A DNA stretch of 64,000 bases, from NCBI RefSeq assembly GCF_014640675.1, contig NZ_BMHK01000008.1:1-64000 (forward strand), in the 5' to 3' direction. Shown here one piece after another: positions 28,516 to 37,423 of this stretch; the first letter of the stretch is position 1; every line of letters starts with the position of its first letter. The stretch comes from Novosphingobium endophyticum. Lineage in GTDB: Bacteria > Pseudomonadota > Alphaproteobacteria > Sphingomonadales > Sphingomonadaceae. Position numbers and translations under genes: made by a program. The notes below the pieces were generated by a model, which saw nothing but the letters and a program-made list of their open reading frames with translations, was not told where the DNA came from and searched no databases.

Positions 28516-30696
28516 TCAGAAGCTGAATTTGGTCGTCAGGCGCACGTCGCGTCCGGCAATCGGCACGAAGTCTCTCGTGAACGAGGCCGAGCGCCGACCG
28601 ACGACATCGAAAAGATTGTTGGCGGCAAGTATGACAGTGACGGGACCGTCCTCGCCGAGCGGATGCCAATCGGCATTCAGGTTCACCAGGGTGAATGCGT
28701 CCGTGGGGTTTTCGAATGCACCCACGCGGTCCTGGCTGGCGTTCCACTCAACTTCAGCGCGAAGGTTCAGGTCCCCGAGCCTGAGATCGCTGCCGCCGCG
28801 AATGCGAAGCGGCGGGATCCGCGGCACGGGGCCGAGGTTCTTGATCCGCGCATGCGTATAGTCCGCAGCCGCATCGAAGCGGAGAGATCCGCCGTCCCAT
28901 CCAAATGCTTCGACGCTGCCGGACGCCTCGAAGCCTTTGAAGACGGCATCGACACCGGTATACTGGTAGACCGGCTGCTCTTCGCGAACCTCTCCGGTGG
29001 CGAGCGGGGCGATGTAGTTGTCGAAATCGGTATAGTAGCCCGTCAGCGACAGGTCGAATTTGGGAGATCCGAAGCGGACGTAGGCTTCAAACCCGTTGCT
29101 GCGCTCGATGCCGAGCGTCCTGTCGCCCACCTCGTAGGACTGCGTCGCTATGTGGATGCCGTCGCTCAGGAGTTCCTCGGGCGAGGGGGCGCGGGCACCG
29201 TGAACATAGTTGGCGCCGAGGCTGAACCCGCCGTCCGATTTCCAGGCAGCGCCGACAGCACCGGACCAGAGATCGAAGTCTTTGCTGTAGTCTGCGCCGC
29301 GAGAACTGATGCGGGCCTGATCGTAACGGCCCGATGCATCGATGCTGAAACCGCCGCCCGGTTCGAATGACTGGAGCGTGAAAAAGCCCAGCCGCTCGAT
29401 GTCATAGTCCGGCACGACCGCTTCCGGCCCGGTGACGGTGAGGCTGCGCCACAGATACTGCACGCCGCTGCGTCCGCGCCAGCCCGCACGGTTTGCCTGG
29501 ACAAGATCGCCGCGCGCTTCCAGACCTTCGCCTTCGAAGACCGTCCCGGTTTCTTCTCCTTCATATTCGACGTGACGATAATCGGCGTAGGCCCCCCGGA
29601 CCTGGAAGCTGTCGAAGAAACCGCCTAGCTTGACTTCCCCACGCAAGTCGAAGCGATCCTGGACGAGGTCGATGGTGACCGGTTCCTCGCCATGTTCATG
29701 GCCGCCTTCCTCGCCTTCTTCCTCTTCGTCGTGATGTTCGGTCGCGGGCCGGGCCGGCACGCCATAACGCGTGTCGTAGCGCTGATAGGAAATTCCAAGG
29801 CTTCCGCCGGCGTCGATGAAGGCAAGGCCTGCCCCGATCGTCGAGGTCCGCGCGGCGGAGTTCGGGATCCGTCCCTTGCGGCCGGCTGCCTCCTCCAGTT
29901 CGTCCGCTTCGCCGGCTTCTCCCTCGCCGCGCAGTTCCGCCGCGGATTCCAGCATCTCGGCCCGCAACGCCTTCGAATAGACGTGGCCTCCGATCCTGAG
30001 ATCGTCGCTCTTGCGCCAGGACCCGTCGACATGGGCGACGAAACGATCGCCAAGGGGAACGTCGAGTGCGCCGCTCAGGGCGCGCTCGTCCGCGGCCGTG
30101 CCGTAGCTGCCGATGGCGGTACCCGTGATGGAGCCGGGCACCTGACGGGGGATGCGCTTGTCGAGCGCATTGACGGCGCCGCCTATGGCATTGCCGCCGA
30201 ACAGCAGCACCGAAGGGCCATGATAGACGTCGATGTGATCGACGGTCAGGGCGTCGAAGACGACAGCGTGGTCGACAGAGACATTCGAGGCATCGAGCGA
30301 GCCGATGCCATCGGTCAGCACGCTGACGCGATCACCGCTGAAGCCGCGCAGAACCGGACGCGAAGCGCCGGGAGAGAAACTGGTCGAAGACACGCCGGGC
30401 AACGAGTTCAGGATTTCGCCGATTTGCGCACGCGTGCTGCTGACGAGCGCATCGCCGGAGATCGTTCCGGTGGCGGCAAGAAGTCCGAAATCCGTGGGCG
30501 GGTGCCCGACGACCACGATCTCGCTGGCCGCCGGGCGGTCATGCGGCGAATCGTGCGCGGATGTCCTGGATGAGGACGGGGCGGAATTTTCCGTCTCGTC
30601 AGGCTGGGTCTGTGCGCCAGCGGGAACGGCAGTTGTGCCGGCGATGAGTGAGGCGGAGCCCAGAAGGGCGGCGAATCGTAAGGAGCGTGACAACAT
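28516..30696 (-). CDS. TonB-dependent outer-membrane receptor with His/acid-rich loop (ZnuD-like)
   Basis: 726 residues: signal peptide (to PAGAQ), a plug with EIVVVG at the start and LFGGNAIGGAVN, then a 22-strand-type barrel ending in aromatic Phe (LTTKFSF). An extracellular loop near residues 317-335 reads HHDEEEEGEEGGHEHGEE, and a second acidic segment near 250-270 is rich in Glu. Such loops mark metal (zinc) receptors such as ZnuD. A near-perfect AT-rich palindrome lies just upstream of the start, fitting Zur/Fur control. First gene of the receptor-MFS-cysK run. Confidence 0.87.
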   Translation of the reverse strand: MLSRSLRFAALLGSASLIAGTTAVPAGAQTQPDETENSAPSSSRTSAHDSPHDRPAASEIVVVGHPPTDFGLLAATGTISGDALVSSTRAQIGEILNSLPGVSSTSFSPGASRPVLRGFSGDRVSVLTDGIGSLDASNVSVDHAVVFDALTVDHIDVYHGPSVLLFGGNAIGGAVNALDKRIPRQVPGSITGTAIGSYGTAADERALSGALDVPLGDRFVAHVDGSWRKSDDLRIGGHVYSKALRAEMLESAAELRGEGEAGEADELEEAAGRKGRIPNSAARTSTIGAGLAFIDAGGSLGISYQRYDTRYGVPARPATEHHDEEEEGEEGGHEHGEEPVTIDLVQDRFDLRGEVKLGGFFDSFQVRGAYADYRHVEYEGEETGTVFEGEGLEARGDLVQANRAGWRGRSGVQYLWRSLTVTGPEAVVPDYDIERLGFFTLQSFEPGGGFSIDASGRYDQARISSRGADYSKDFDLWSGAVGAAWKSDGGFSLGANYVHGARAPSPEELLSDGIHIATQSYEVGDRTLGIERSNGFEAYVRFGSPKFDLSLTGYYTDFDNYIAPLATGEVREEQPVYQYTGVDAVFKGFEASGSVEAFGWDGGSLRFDAAADYTHARIKNLGPVPRIPPLRIRGGSDLRLGDLNLRAEVEWNASQDRVGAFENPTDAFTLVNLNADWHPLGEDGPVTVILAANNLFDVVGRRSASFTRDFVPIAGRDVRLTTKFSF

Positions 30697-30711
30697 GCGG
30701 CTCCGCTACAA

Positions 30712-30734
30712 GTAATGATATAATATATCAATAC
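30712..30734 (-). promoter_or_regulatory. Zur/Fur-type operator upstream of the TonB receptor
   Basis: A 23-bp palindrome ends 16 bp before the ATG. Its core on the minus strand is TGATATATTATATCA (7-1-7, perfect), flanked by GTA and TAC. Only the two positions between core and flank break the symmetry. The size, AT-richness and centre fit Fur-superfamily boxes, and Zur is favoured by the His-rich receptor. Binding itself is inference. Confidence 0.65.
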
Positions 30735-30856
30735 TGCTTCGGTCGCTTCCTACTGCTTCAGTCGCATACTTGCGTGCGGCGCGCAAAGTGTGCCCATCAG
30801 GCAACGCACGGGGCGTGACCCGGACGGTCCGCGAGGAAGAAGCCCGAAGCCGCCGT

Positions 30857-31195
30857 TCAACGACGAGGGCGCAGGCGCGGGTTGGGCTGGAGCGTGTCGA
30901 TGAGCTTGAGGAAGTCGTCGATGCGGATGATTCGCTCGAACTGGAAACCGGCGCGGCCCTCATGCGACCAGATCAGGTGCGCTTCGATCCGGCCGATGAC
31001 CGGCAGGCGCATGACAAGCCGCTCACCGCGTTCCAGGCCGAGTTCGCCCTCGGTCATGAACCCCTGCGCGGAGATATTGACGATATGCAGATGGACGTCG
31101 CCAAACTGGCGATGCTCGCCGATTACAGCGTAGTCCACGGGATGGCGCGCTGCGCGACGCTTGTCGGTTACAGTGAGCTGTGCGCCGGAGCCCAT
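30857..31195 (-). CDS. PilZ domain protein
   Basis: 112-residue single-domain protein. KRRAARHPV contains the RxxxR motif and NISAQGF the (D/N)xSxxG motif, the two c-di-GMP contact motifs of PilZ domains. It probably works as a c-di-GMP effector, with the target unknown. The ATG at 31195 starts just before the domain. A longer frame to 31312 adds 39 residues without support. It lies downstream of tyrS on the same strand, 147 nt away. Confidence 0.85.
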   Translation of the reverse strand: MGSGAQLTVTDKRRAARHPVDYAVIGEHRQFGDVHLHIVNISAQGFMTEGELGLERGERLVMRLPVIGRIEAHLIWSHEGRAGFQFERIIRIDDFLKLIDTLQPNPRLRPRR

Positions 31196-31342
31196 CGTGT
31201 GCTGCCTCTGCCTGGTTTCTGGAATTGGCAGAATGAAGCCAATTGGCAAAAAATCGGTAAACCCGGCAAGAGTTTGCCGCCTAAGGATGTCTCCGGGGGC
31301 ATGAACCTGCATGGGCAGGGCGCGGCAAGCGCCGGTTCCTGG

Positions 31343-32572
31343 TCAGATACCCTTGAGGATTCCGTGCTTTTTCTTGCCGAGGCTGAGCTTTCGGGTCGCG
31401 CCGGCGTGAACGACTATCAGCATGGCGGCGTCTTCTACGACCGAGTCGTCGAGCCGCACCGCGCCTTCCGCGATCTTGCGCTTCGCTTCACCATTGGAAG
31501 CGGTGAAGCCCAGCGCGGTGCACGCCGCGGCGAGGCGAATTCCGTCGCCGTCCACTTCGACCGTGGGCAGGTCCTCCCCGAGGCCGCCGCCGGCGAAAGT
31601 CTCGCGCGCGGTCGCTTCCGCGGCCACGGCGGCATCCCTGCCCCGGCAAAGCGCGGTCACCTCATTGGCGAGGACAACCTTGGCATCATTGATCGCGGCG
31701 CCTTCCAGCGATTCGAGTCGCGCGATCTCATCCAGCGGCAGGTCGGTAAACAGGCGCAGGAAGCGCCCGACGTCGCGGTCATCGCAATTGCGCCAGTATT
31801 GCCAGAAATCGTAGGCCGGAAGCTGGTCCTCGTTGAGCCAGACGGCGCCGGCGGCGGTCTTGCCCATCTTGGCGCCGTCGGCAGTAGTGAGCAGCGGCGT
31901 CGTGAGACCGAGGACTTCCCTGGCGTCCATGCGGCGGGTCAATTCGATACCGTTGACGATGTTGCCCCACTGGTCCGAGCCGCCCATCTGCAGCATCACG
32001 CCCATCGTCTTCGAGAGATGGCGGAAGTCGTACCCTTGAAGGATCATGTAGTTGAATTCGAGGAACGTCATCGGCTGCTCGCGTTCGAGGCGCAGGCGCA
32101 CCGAATCGAATGAAAGCATCCGGTTGACGGTGAAATGCGTGCCCACTTCCTGGAGAAGCTGAATGTAGCCGAGCTGGCCGAGCCAGTCGTGGTTGTTGAC
32201 CATCACCGCGTCGGTCGGGCCGTCACCGAAGGTCAACAGGCGTGAGAAGATCGTGCGGATCGAGGCGATATTGGCCTCGATCGTCTCATCCGAGAGCATC
32301 TTGCGGCTTTCGTCGCGGCCGGTGGGATCGCCGATGCGGGTGGTGCCTCCGCCCATCAGCACGATCGGCTTGTGCCCGGCCTGCTGCAGACGGCGCAGCA
32401 TCATGATCTGCACCAGGCTGCCGATATGCAGCGACGGTGCCGTGGCGTCGAAGCCGATGTAGCCGGGAATGACCTGTCTGGCAGCCAGGGCATCGAGCCC
32501 CGCCGCATCGGTCATCTGATGGATGTAGCCGCGCTCGTCGAGCAGGCGGAGAAGGGATGAGCTGTAGGTCAT
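31343..32572 (-). CDS. tyrS: Tyrosyl-tRNA synthetase
   Basis: Class I synthetase charging tRNA-Tyr, 409 residues. HIGS (49-52) is the HIGH signature and KMGKT (235-239) the KMSKS equivalent. GGSDQWGN binds tyrosine, and a C-terminal S4-type RNA-binding domain ends in [14 protein letters not shown]. The ATG at 32572 gives the normal TyrRS N-terminus. The frame continues open for another 680 bases through the antisense of the next gene, which is not coding. Divergent from the DOMON-like gene. Confidence 0.97.
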   Translation of the reverse strand: MTYSSSLLRLLDERGYIHQMTDAAGLDALAARQVIPGYIGFDATAPSLHIGSLVQIMMLRRLQQAGHKPIVLMGGGTTRIGDPTGRDESRKMLSDETIEANIASIRTIFSRLLTFGDGPTDAVMVNNHDWLGQLGYIQLLQEVGTHFTVNRMLSFDSVRLRLEREQPMTFLEFNYMILQGYDFRHLSKTMGVMLQMGGSDQWGNIVNGIELTRRMDAREVLGLTTPLLTTADGAKMGKTAAGAVWLNEDQLPAYDFWQYWRNCDDRDVGRFLRLFTDLPLDEIARLESLEGAAINDAKVVLANEVTALCRGRDAAVAAEATARETFAGGGLGEDLPTVEVDGDGIRLAAACTALGFTASNGEAKRKIAEGAVRLDDSVVEDAAMLIVVHAGATRKLSLGKKKHGILKGI

Positions 32573-32749
32573 GGCCTTGTTCGGATCGGCTAGGGTTGGT
32601 CGGAGCGGCGCGCCTAGCACGCAGGACGCGCGAAACAAAGCCGCTCGCGACTGCGCCGCACATCCGGGGCGAGTGATCGTATCGCCGCTCGGGATCGGTG
32701 ACGATTGGGATTGCCTTTTGACGCCCGATGCGCCGTAGTCCCCCCGGTC

Positions 32750-33286
32750 ATGCCCAACCTCATACACCACCCCGCCCATTCGCCCTCGCTCGTGCGCAGC
32801 GTCGAGGCGCGGTTCATCGGCTTCGACCATACCTGGGTTCGTGTACGCTGGAAGGTTCTCGGGGCGGCGAATCTCGTGGTTCCGGCGTTTTCCGGCAAGG
32901 GGAGGGCGGACGAGCTGTGGAAGACCACCTGCTTCGAACTGTTCCTCCAGGCTCCCGGCGAGGCCGGTTACGCCGAGATCAACCTCTCGCCCTCCGAGCG
33001 CTGGAACGTCTACGATTTCACCGGCCGCCGCGAAGGCATGAGCGAGCGGCCGATGCCTCGCGAACCGGACTGCGCGATGCGCCAGGGCACCGACATGGCG
33101 ATCTTCGATGCCGCCATTCCTGCCGCTGGCCTCCCGCCGTACCCGTGGCGCTGCGGCATGAGCGCCGTGATCGAGGAAGGCGGCGCGAAGTCCTATTGGG
33201 CGCTGGCGCACGGCGATGCCTCCGCGCCGGATTTCCACGATCCGGCTTGCTTCACGCACGAGGTTGCGGCACCCGGTGCGCCATGA
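32750..33286 (+). CDS. DOMON-like domain protein
   Basis: 178 residues of a beta-rich fold with [30 protein letters not shown] cut by short loops, the pattern of the DOMON-like proteins found next to DUF1343 genes in sphingomonads. Such domains bind carbohydrate or haem in other proteins, but the role here is unknown. No signal peptide is visible. The ATG at 32750 follows a weak site. The stop overlaps the ATG of the NamZ gene by 4 bp, so the two are coupled. Confidence 0.75.
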   Translation: MPNLIHHPAHSPSLVRSVEARFIGFDHTWVRVRWKVLGAANLVVPAFSGKGRADELWKTTCFELFLQAPGEAGYAEINLSPSERWNVYDFTGRREGMSERPMPREPDCAMRQGTDMAIFDAAIPAAGLPPYPWRCGMSAVIEEGGAKSYWALAHGDASAPDFHDPACFTHEVAAPGAP

Positions 33287-34485
33287 AATTCGGTATCGAT
33301 CGCCTGCTGGCGGAACCTGAACTGCGCAAGCCCCTGATCGGCAGGCGCGCCGCGCTCGTCGCGCATCCCGCCTCGGTCACGCAAGGGCTCGTCCACTCGC
33401 TCGATGCCCTCGCGGCTTGCCCCGATATCACCCTGACCGCCGCTTTCGGTCCGCAGCACGGGCTCAAGGGCGACAAGCAGGACAACATGGTGGAGAGCGC
33501 CGACGAGCGCGATCCCGCCTATGGCATCCCGGTGTTCAGCCTCTACGGCGAAGTGCGCCGGCCGACGGCGGCGATGATGGATACCGCTGACGTCTTCCTG
33601 TTCGACCTGCAGGACCTCGGCTGCCGCATCTACACGTTCGTGACCACGCTGCTCTACATGCTTCAGGCGGCTGCGGCGCAAGGCAAGAGCGTGTGGGTGC
33701 TGGACCGTCCCAATCCGGCCGGCCGCCCGGCCGAAGGGACCACACTGCTGCCTGGGCAGGAAAGCTTCGTCGGGGCCGGTCCCATGCCGATGCGCCACGG
33801 CCTGACGCTGGGCGAGATGGGCCACTGGTTTATCCGCCATTTCGGGCTCAAGGTGGATTACCGCGTGATCGCCATGGAAGGCTGGCAACCCGAAAGCGCG
33901 CCCGGCTTCGGTTGGCCGGAAAGCCGGATCTGGATCAATCCCAGCCCCAACGCGGCGAACCTCAACATGGCCCGCGCCTATGCCGGCACGGTGATGCTGG
34001 AAGGCACGACGCTTTCCGAAGGGCGGGGCACCACCCGCCCGCTTGAAGTGCTGTTCGGTGCGCCTGATGTCGACGCCAGGGCCGTCCTTGCCGAGATGGA
34101 GCGGCTCGCCTCCGACTGGCTAACCGGCTGCGCCTTGCGTGAATGCTGGTTCGAGCCGACTTTCCACAAGCATCAGGGCAAGCTCTGCAATGCCCTGATG
34201 ATCCATGCCGAGAGGCCGTTCTACGATCACCGCGCGTTCCGCCCGTGGCGGCTTCAGGCGCTGGCGTTCAAGGCGATCCGGAACATTATGCCGGACTATC
34301 CCATCTGGCGCGACTTTCCCTACGAGTACGAATTCGAGCGGCTCGCGATCGACGTGATCAATGGCGGCCCGGCCTTGCGCGAATGGGTGGACGATCCCGT
34401 GGCGCTACCGGGCGATCTCGACGCCATTGCCACGCGCGATGAGGCCGCGTGGCGGGAGAACGTCGGAGAACTCCTGATCTATTGA
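33283..34485 (+). CDS. DUF1343/NamZ family exo-beta-N-acetylmuramidase
   Basis: 400-residue member of DUF1343 (YbbC), the family in which Bacillus subtilis NamZ was shown to release terminal MurNAc from peptidoglycan fragments (glycoside hydrolase family 171). Signature pieces visible are [53 protein letters not shown] and [14 protein letters not shown]. No signal peptide is seen, so a cytoplasmic recycling role is likelier than extracellular. Coupled to the DOMON-like gene. A 12-13-bp direct repeat follows the stop. Confidence 0.88.
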   Translation: MKFGIDRLLAEPELRKPLIGRRAALVAHPASVTQGLVHSLDALAACPDITLTAAFGPQHGLKGDKQDNMVESADERDPAYGIPVFSLYGEVRRPTAAMMDTADVFLFDLQDLGCRIYTFVTTLLYMLQAAAAQGKSVWVLDRPNPAGRPAEGTTLLPGQESFVGAGPMPMRHGLTLGEMGHWFIRHFGLKVDYRVIAMEGWQPESAPGFGWPESRIWINPSPNAANLNMARAYAGTVMLEGTTLSEGRGTTRPLEVLFGAPDVDARAVLAEMERLASDWLTGCALRECWFEPTFHKHQGKLCNALMIHAERPFYDHRAFRPWRLQALAFKAIRNIMPDYPIWRDFPYEYEFERLAIDVINGGPALREWVDDPVALPGDLDAIATRDEAAWRENVGELLIY

Positions 34486-34502
34486 CCCCCGTCTATTGAC
34501 CC

Positions 34503-34639
34503 CGTCATCCCGGACTTGATCCGGGAACGGTGGCGGTGTTTACGCAAAGCCTCGCGGACAAGAGCCTCGCCCGGAAGAGCCTCGCCGAGAGGCCGGGCCG
34601 AACGACCGCCAGCGGTCCCGGGTCGAGCCCGGGATGACG
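34503..34639. repeat. Intergenic GTCATCCCGG palindromic element 1
   Basis: Arms of about 31 nt (34503-34533 and 34609-34639) are inverted copies starting CGTCATCCCGG. The centre holds the conserved GGTGTTTACGC-AAGCCTCGCGG block and then two further AAGAGCCTCGCC-type units. It sits between the convergent stops of the NamZ and vWA genes. Confidence 0.9.
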
Positions 34640-34643
34640 GGGG

Positions 34644-35825
34644 TTACCCCTTTTTTCTCGTCAATTCCTTCATCGCCGCGTCCAGCCCGTCGAGGGTGAG
34701 CGGGAACATGGCGTCGCCGATGATCTCGCGGATCATGCGAGTCGAGCTGCTGTAGTCCCATTGCCGTTCAGCCGTGGGGTTGAGCCAGACCGTCGCCGGA
34801 TAGGTCTGCATCACACGGTTCAGCCACACTACCCCTGCCTCGTCGTTCATGTGTTCGACCGAGCCGCCGGGGTGGCTGATCTCGTACGGGCTCATCGAGG
34901 CGTCGCCGACGAAGATCACCTTGTAGTCGTGGCCGTACTTGTGGAGGATATCCCAGGTCGGCGTACGCTGCGACCAGCGGCGGCGGTTGTCCTTCCATAC
35001 ACCTTCGTAGAGGCAGTTGTGGAAGTAGAAGAACTCCATGTTCTTGAATTCGCTGGTCGCCGCGCTGAACAGCTCTTCGACCAGCCTGATGTACGGGTCC
35101 ATCGAACCGCCAACGTCGAGGAACAGCAGGACCTTGACCGCATTGTGCCGCTCTGGCCGCATGTGCAGGTCGAGCCAGCCCTGCTTGGCGGTGCCCCGGA
35201 TCGTCTCGTCGAGATCGAGTTCCTCGGCCGCGCCCTCCCGCGCGAAGCGGCGCAGGCGGCGTAGCGCCACCTTGATGTTGCGGGTACCCAGCTCGCGGGT
35301 GTTGTCGAGATTGGCGAACTCGCGCTTCTCCCAGACCTTGATCGCGCGCCCGTGCTGGCCTTCACCGCCGATGCGGATGCCTTCCGGGTTGTATCCCGAA
35401 TGCCCGAAAGGAGAGGTGCCGCTCGTGCCGATCCACTTGTTCCCGCCCTGGTGGCGCTTCTGCTGCTCCTCCAGCCGCTTCTTGAGCGTGTCCATGATCT
35501 CGTCCCATGACCCCAGGGACTTGATCTTCTCCATCTCCTCTTCGGAAAAATAGCGCTCGGCGACCTTTTTCAGCCAGTCCTCGGGAATCTCGACAGGTTG
35601 CTGGCCGTAGTCGGTGAAAATGCCCTTGAAGACTTTCTGGAACACCTGGTCGAAGCGATCGAGCAGTCCTTCGTCCTTCACGAACGTCGCGCGCGAAAGA
35701 TAATAGAACGCCTCGGGTGTCTGCTCGATCACGTCCTTGTCGAGCGCTTCGAGCAGCACGAGGTGCTCCTTGAGCGAGGCGGGAATCCCGGCGGCGCGCA
35801 ATTCGTCGACGAAGTTCAAAAGCAT
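34644..35825 (-). CDS. vWA domain protein, CoxE/MoxR-associated
   Basis: 393 residues. The N-terminal half is helical and charged, and the C-terminal half is a von Willebrand A domain with the MIDAS motif DVGGS (237-241) and later a DASMS loop. Proteins of this type (DUF/CoxE-like, YehP-like) act with MoxR AAA+ ATPases in metal-dependent assembly or chaperone tasks. A moxR gene is on the same strand about 600 bp upstream, with the GFA gene in between. The start at 35825 excludes a 32-codon extension of non-coding character. Confidence 0.85.
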   Translation of the reverse strand: MLLNFVDELRAAGIPASLKEHLVLLEALDKDVIEQTPEAFYYLSRATFVKDEGLLDRFDQVFQKVFKGIFTDYGQQPVEIPEDWLKKVAERYFSEEEMEKIKSLGSWDEIMDTLKKRLEEQQKRHQGGNKWIGTSGTSPFGHSGYNPEGIRIGGEGQHGRAIKVWEKREFANLDNTRELGTRNIKVALRRLRRFAREGAAEELDLDETIRGTAKQGWLDLHMRPERHNAVKVLLFLDVGGSMDPYIRLVEELFSAATSEFKNMEFFYFHNCLYEGVWKDNRRRWSQRTPTWDILHKYGHDYKVIFVGDASMSPYEISHPGGSVEHMNDEAGVVWLNRVMQTYPATVWLNPTAERQWDYSSSTRMIREIIGDAMFPLTLDGLDAAMKELTRKKG

Positions 35826-35829
35826 GGCA

Positions 35830-36261
35830 TCAACTCGTCGGCGATGGCGATGGCGGTGGCGGCAACTGGCGCGGGAATTGCTCCAGCGCGGGATCGATCG
35901 CCGCCCACTCCGGCGCTTCATCGAGCCAGATCGCTGATGTCGGCTTGAGGTCGTGCGGCGGCTCGATAAAGCCGACCCGGACCACGCAGGCGTTCGGACG
36001 AGCGGAGTTGCGGCCGATTACCGGAGTGCCGCAGGATGGGCAGTATCCCTGCTCGACGGTATTGCCGCTCTCCGCCTCGTAACGGAACCATGACAGGTCG
36101 CCCGACAGTTCGATCGCATCGACGGCGAACAGGGCGTTGGTCGTCGCGCTTCCCGCCGCGATCCGCTGGCATTGGCGGCACCAGCACTGGCGCACCCATT
36201 GTGCTTCCCCGGTTAGCCTTGCGGTAACGGCACTGCAGTTGCAGCGTCCGGTGTAAGTCAT
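35830..36261 (-). CDS. GFA/CENP-V family zinc protein
   Basis: 143 residues with the zinc-binding cysteines of the GFA family: Cys7/Cys9 (GRCNC), Cys26-x-Cys28-x-x-Cys31, and YCPSCG. The family was named for glutathione-dependent formaldehyde activation, but most members have unknown substrates. GGAGA precedes the ATG. It lies 4 bp upstream of the vWA gene and downstream of moxR, in the same direction. Confidence 0.87.
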   Translation of the reverse strand: MTYTGRCNCSAVTARLTGEAQWVRQCWCRQCQRIAAGSATTNALFAVDAIELSGDLSWFRYEAESGNTVEQGYCPSCGTPVIGRNSARPNACVVRVGFIEPPHDLKPTSAIWLDEAPEWAAIDPALEQFPRQLPPPPSPSPTS

Positions 36262-36304
36262 GCATTTTCTCCGATTCTGGAATGATGCCCCATTCAAAAT
36301 GAGT

Positions 36305-36425
36305 CGTCATCCCGGACTTGATCCGGGACCGCTGGCTGTCTTTAGGCAGGCTCTCCCGGCGAGGCATTCCCATGCAAGACCGTGCGTAAACACCGCCTCC
36401 GGTCCCGGATCAAGTCCGGGATGAC
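36305..36425. repeat. Intergenic GTCATCCCGG palindromic element 2 (reverse orientation)
   Basis: Outer arms begin CGTCATCCCGGACTTGATCC and end with the inverted copy. The conserved centre motif appears as GCGTAAACACC on the right side, so this copy is inverted relative to those at 34503, 40972 and 43524. It separates moxR from the GFA gene inside a same-strand run. Confidence 0.9.
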
Positions 36426-36431
36426 AGTGAA

Positions 36432-37277
36432 TCAGTTCCCCCGTCTTGCCATGAACGCGAGCCTCTCGAACAGCATCACGTCCTGCTCATTCTTCAGAAG
36501 CGCGCCGTGCAACGGCGGGATCGCCTTGGTCGGGTCTTGCGCCTGCAGCACGTCGAGCGGCATGTCCTCGTTCAGCAGCAGCTTGAGCCAATCGAGCAGT
36601 TCGCTGGTCGAAGGCTTTTTCTTAAGCCCCGGCACGTCGCGCAGTTCGTAGAAGATCTCCATTGCCTTGCGCACCAGCGTTTTCTGGATGCCGGGGAAGT
36701 GGACGTCGATGATCGCTTCCATCGTCTCGCGATCGGGGAACTTGATGTAGTGGAAGAAGCAGCGGCGCAGAAAGGCGTCGGGCAGATCCTTCTCGTTGTT
36801 CGACGTGATGACCACGATCGGGCGGTCGACGGCCGCGATATGCTCGCCGGTCTCGTAGACGTCGAAGGCCATGCGATCGAGTTCGGCCAGAAGGTCGTTG
36901 GGAAACTCGATGTCGGCCTTGTCGATCTCGTCGATCAGCAGGACGGGAAGCCGTTCGGAGGTGAAGGCCTCCCACAGCTTGCCCTTGCGGATGTAGTTGG
37001 AGATGTCATGCACCCGCTCGTCGCCGAGCTGGCCGTCGCGCAGGCGCGCCACCGCGTCGTATTCGTAGAGCCCCTGGTGCGCCTTGGTGGTCGACTTGAC
37101 GTTCCAGGTAATCAGCGGCGCATCCACGGCGCGGGCGATTTCCTCGGCCAGAACGGTCTTGCCGGTGCCCGGCTCCCCCTTCACCAGCAAGGGACGGCGC
37201 AGATGGACCGCCGCGTTGACCGCGACCTTGAGGTCCTCGGTCGCCACGTAGCTGCTGGTGCCCTCGAAACGCTGCAT
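36432..37277 (-). CDS. MoxR family AAA+ ATPase
   Basis: 281-residue AAA+ protein. Walker A is GEPGTGKT (34-41), Walker B LLIDEIDKAD, sensor 1 ITSNNEKDLPDAFLRRC. MoxR ATPases work with vWA proteins to insert cofactors or mature enzyme complexes, and the vWA gene nearby fits that partnership. The stop lies 7 nt from a palindromic element. ATG at 37277 is preferred to the TTG one codon upstream. Confidence 0.92.
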   Translation of the reverse strand: MQRFEGTSSYVATEDLKVAVNAAVHLRRPLLVKGEPGTGKTVLAEEIARAVDAPLITWNVKSTTKAHQGLYEYDAVARLRDGQLGDERVHDISNYIRKGKLWEAFTSERLPVLLIDEIDKADIEFPNDLLAELDRMAFDVYETGEHIAAVDRPIVVITSNNEKDLPDAFLRRCFFHYIKFPDRETMEAIIDVHFPGIQKTLVRKAMEIFYELRDVPGLKKKPSTSELLDWLKLLLNEDMPLDVLQAQDPTKAIPPLHGALLKNEQDVMLFERLAFMARRGN

Positions 37278-37423
37278 CAATCATTCTCGCATAACTTAAC
37301 TGTCCGATTAACCCCTATTTGGTGCGCCGCAGCATGGCAAGACCGATTGCGGAACACGGGAACGATGGACATCCTCGCGCAGGCGTTGCAAATCCCGGCG
37401 AAAGCATTCGAGAGGAACCGAAA

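Noticed and set aside
30797..30856. Small gene between the TonB receptor and PilZ
   Set aside because: Short frames there show no ribosome binding site or coding bias.
31264..31279. Intrinsic terminator after tyrS
   Set aside because: CGGCAA-GAGT-TTGCCG is a good small hairpin, but the T-run on the minus strand starts about ten bases later, so it is not a convincing terminator.
31343..33259. A 638-codon minus-strand frame
   Set aside because: Only its 3' part (to 32572) is TyrRS. The rest is antisense to the DOMON-like gene.
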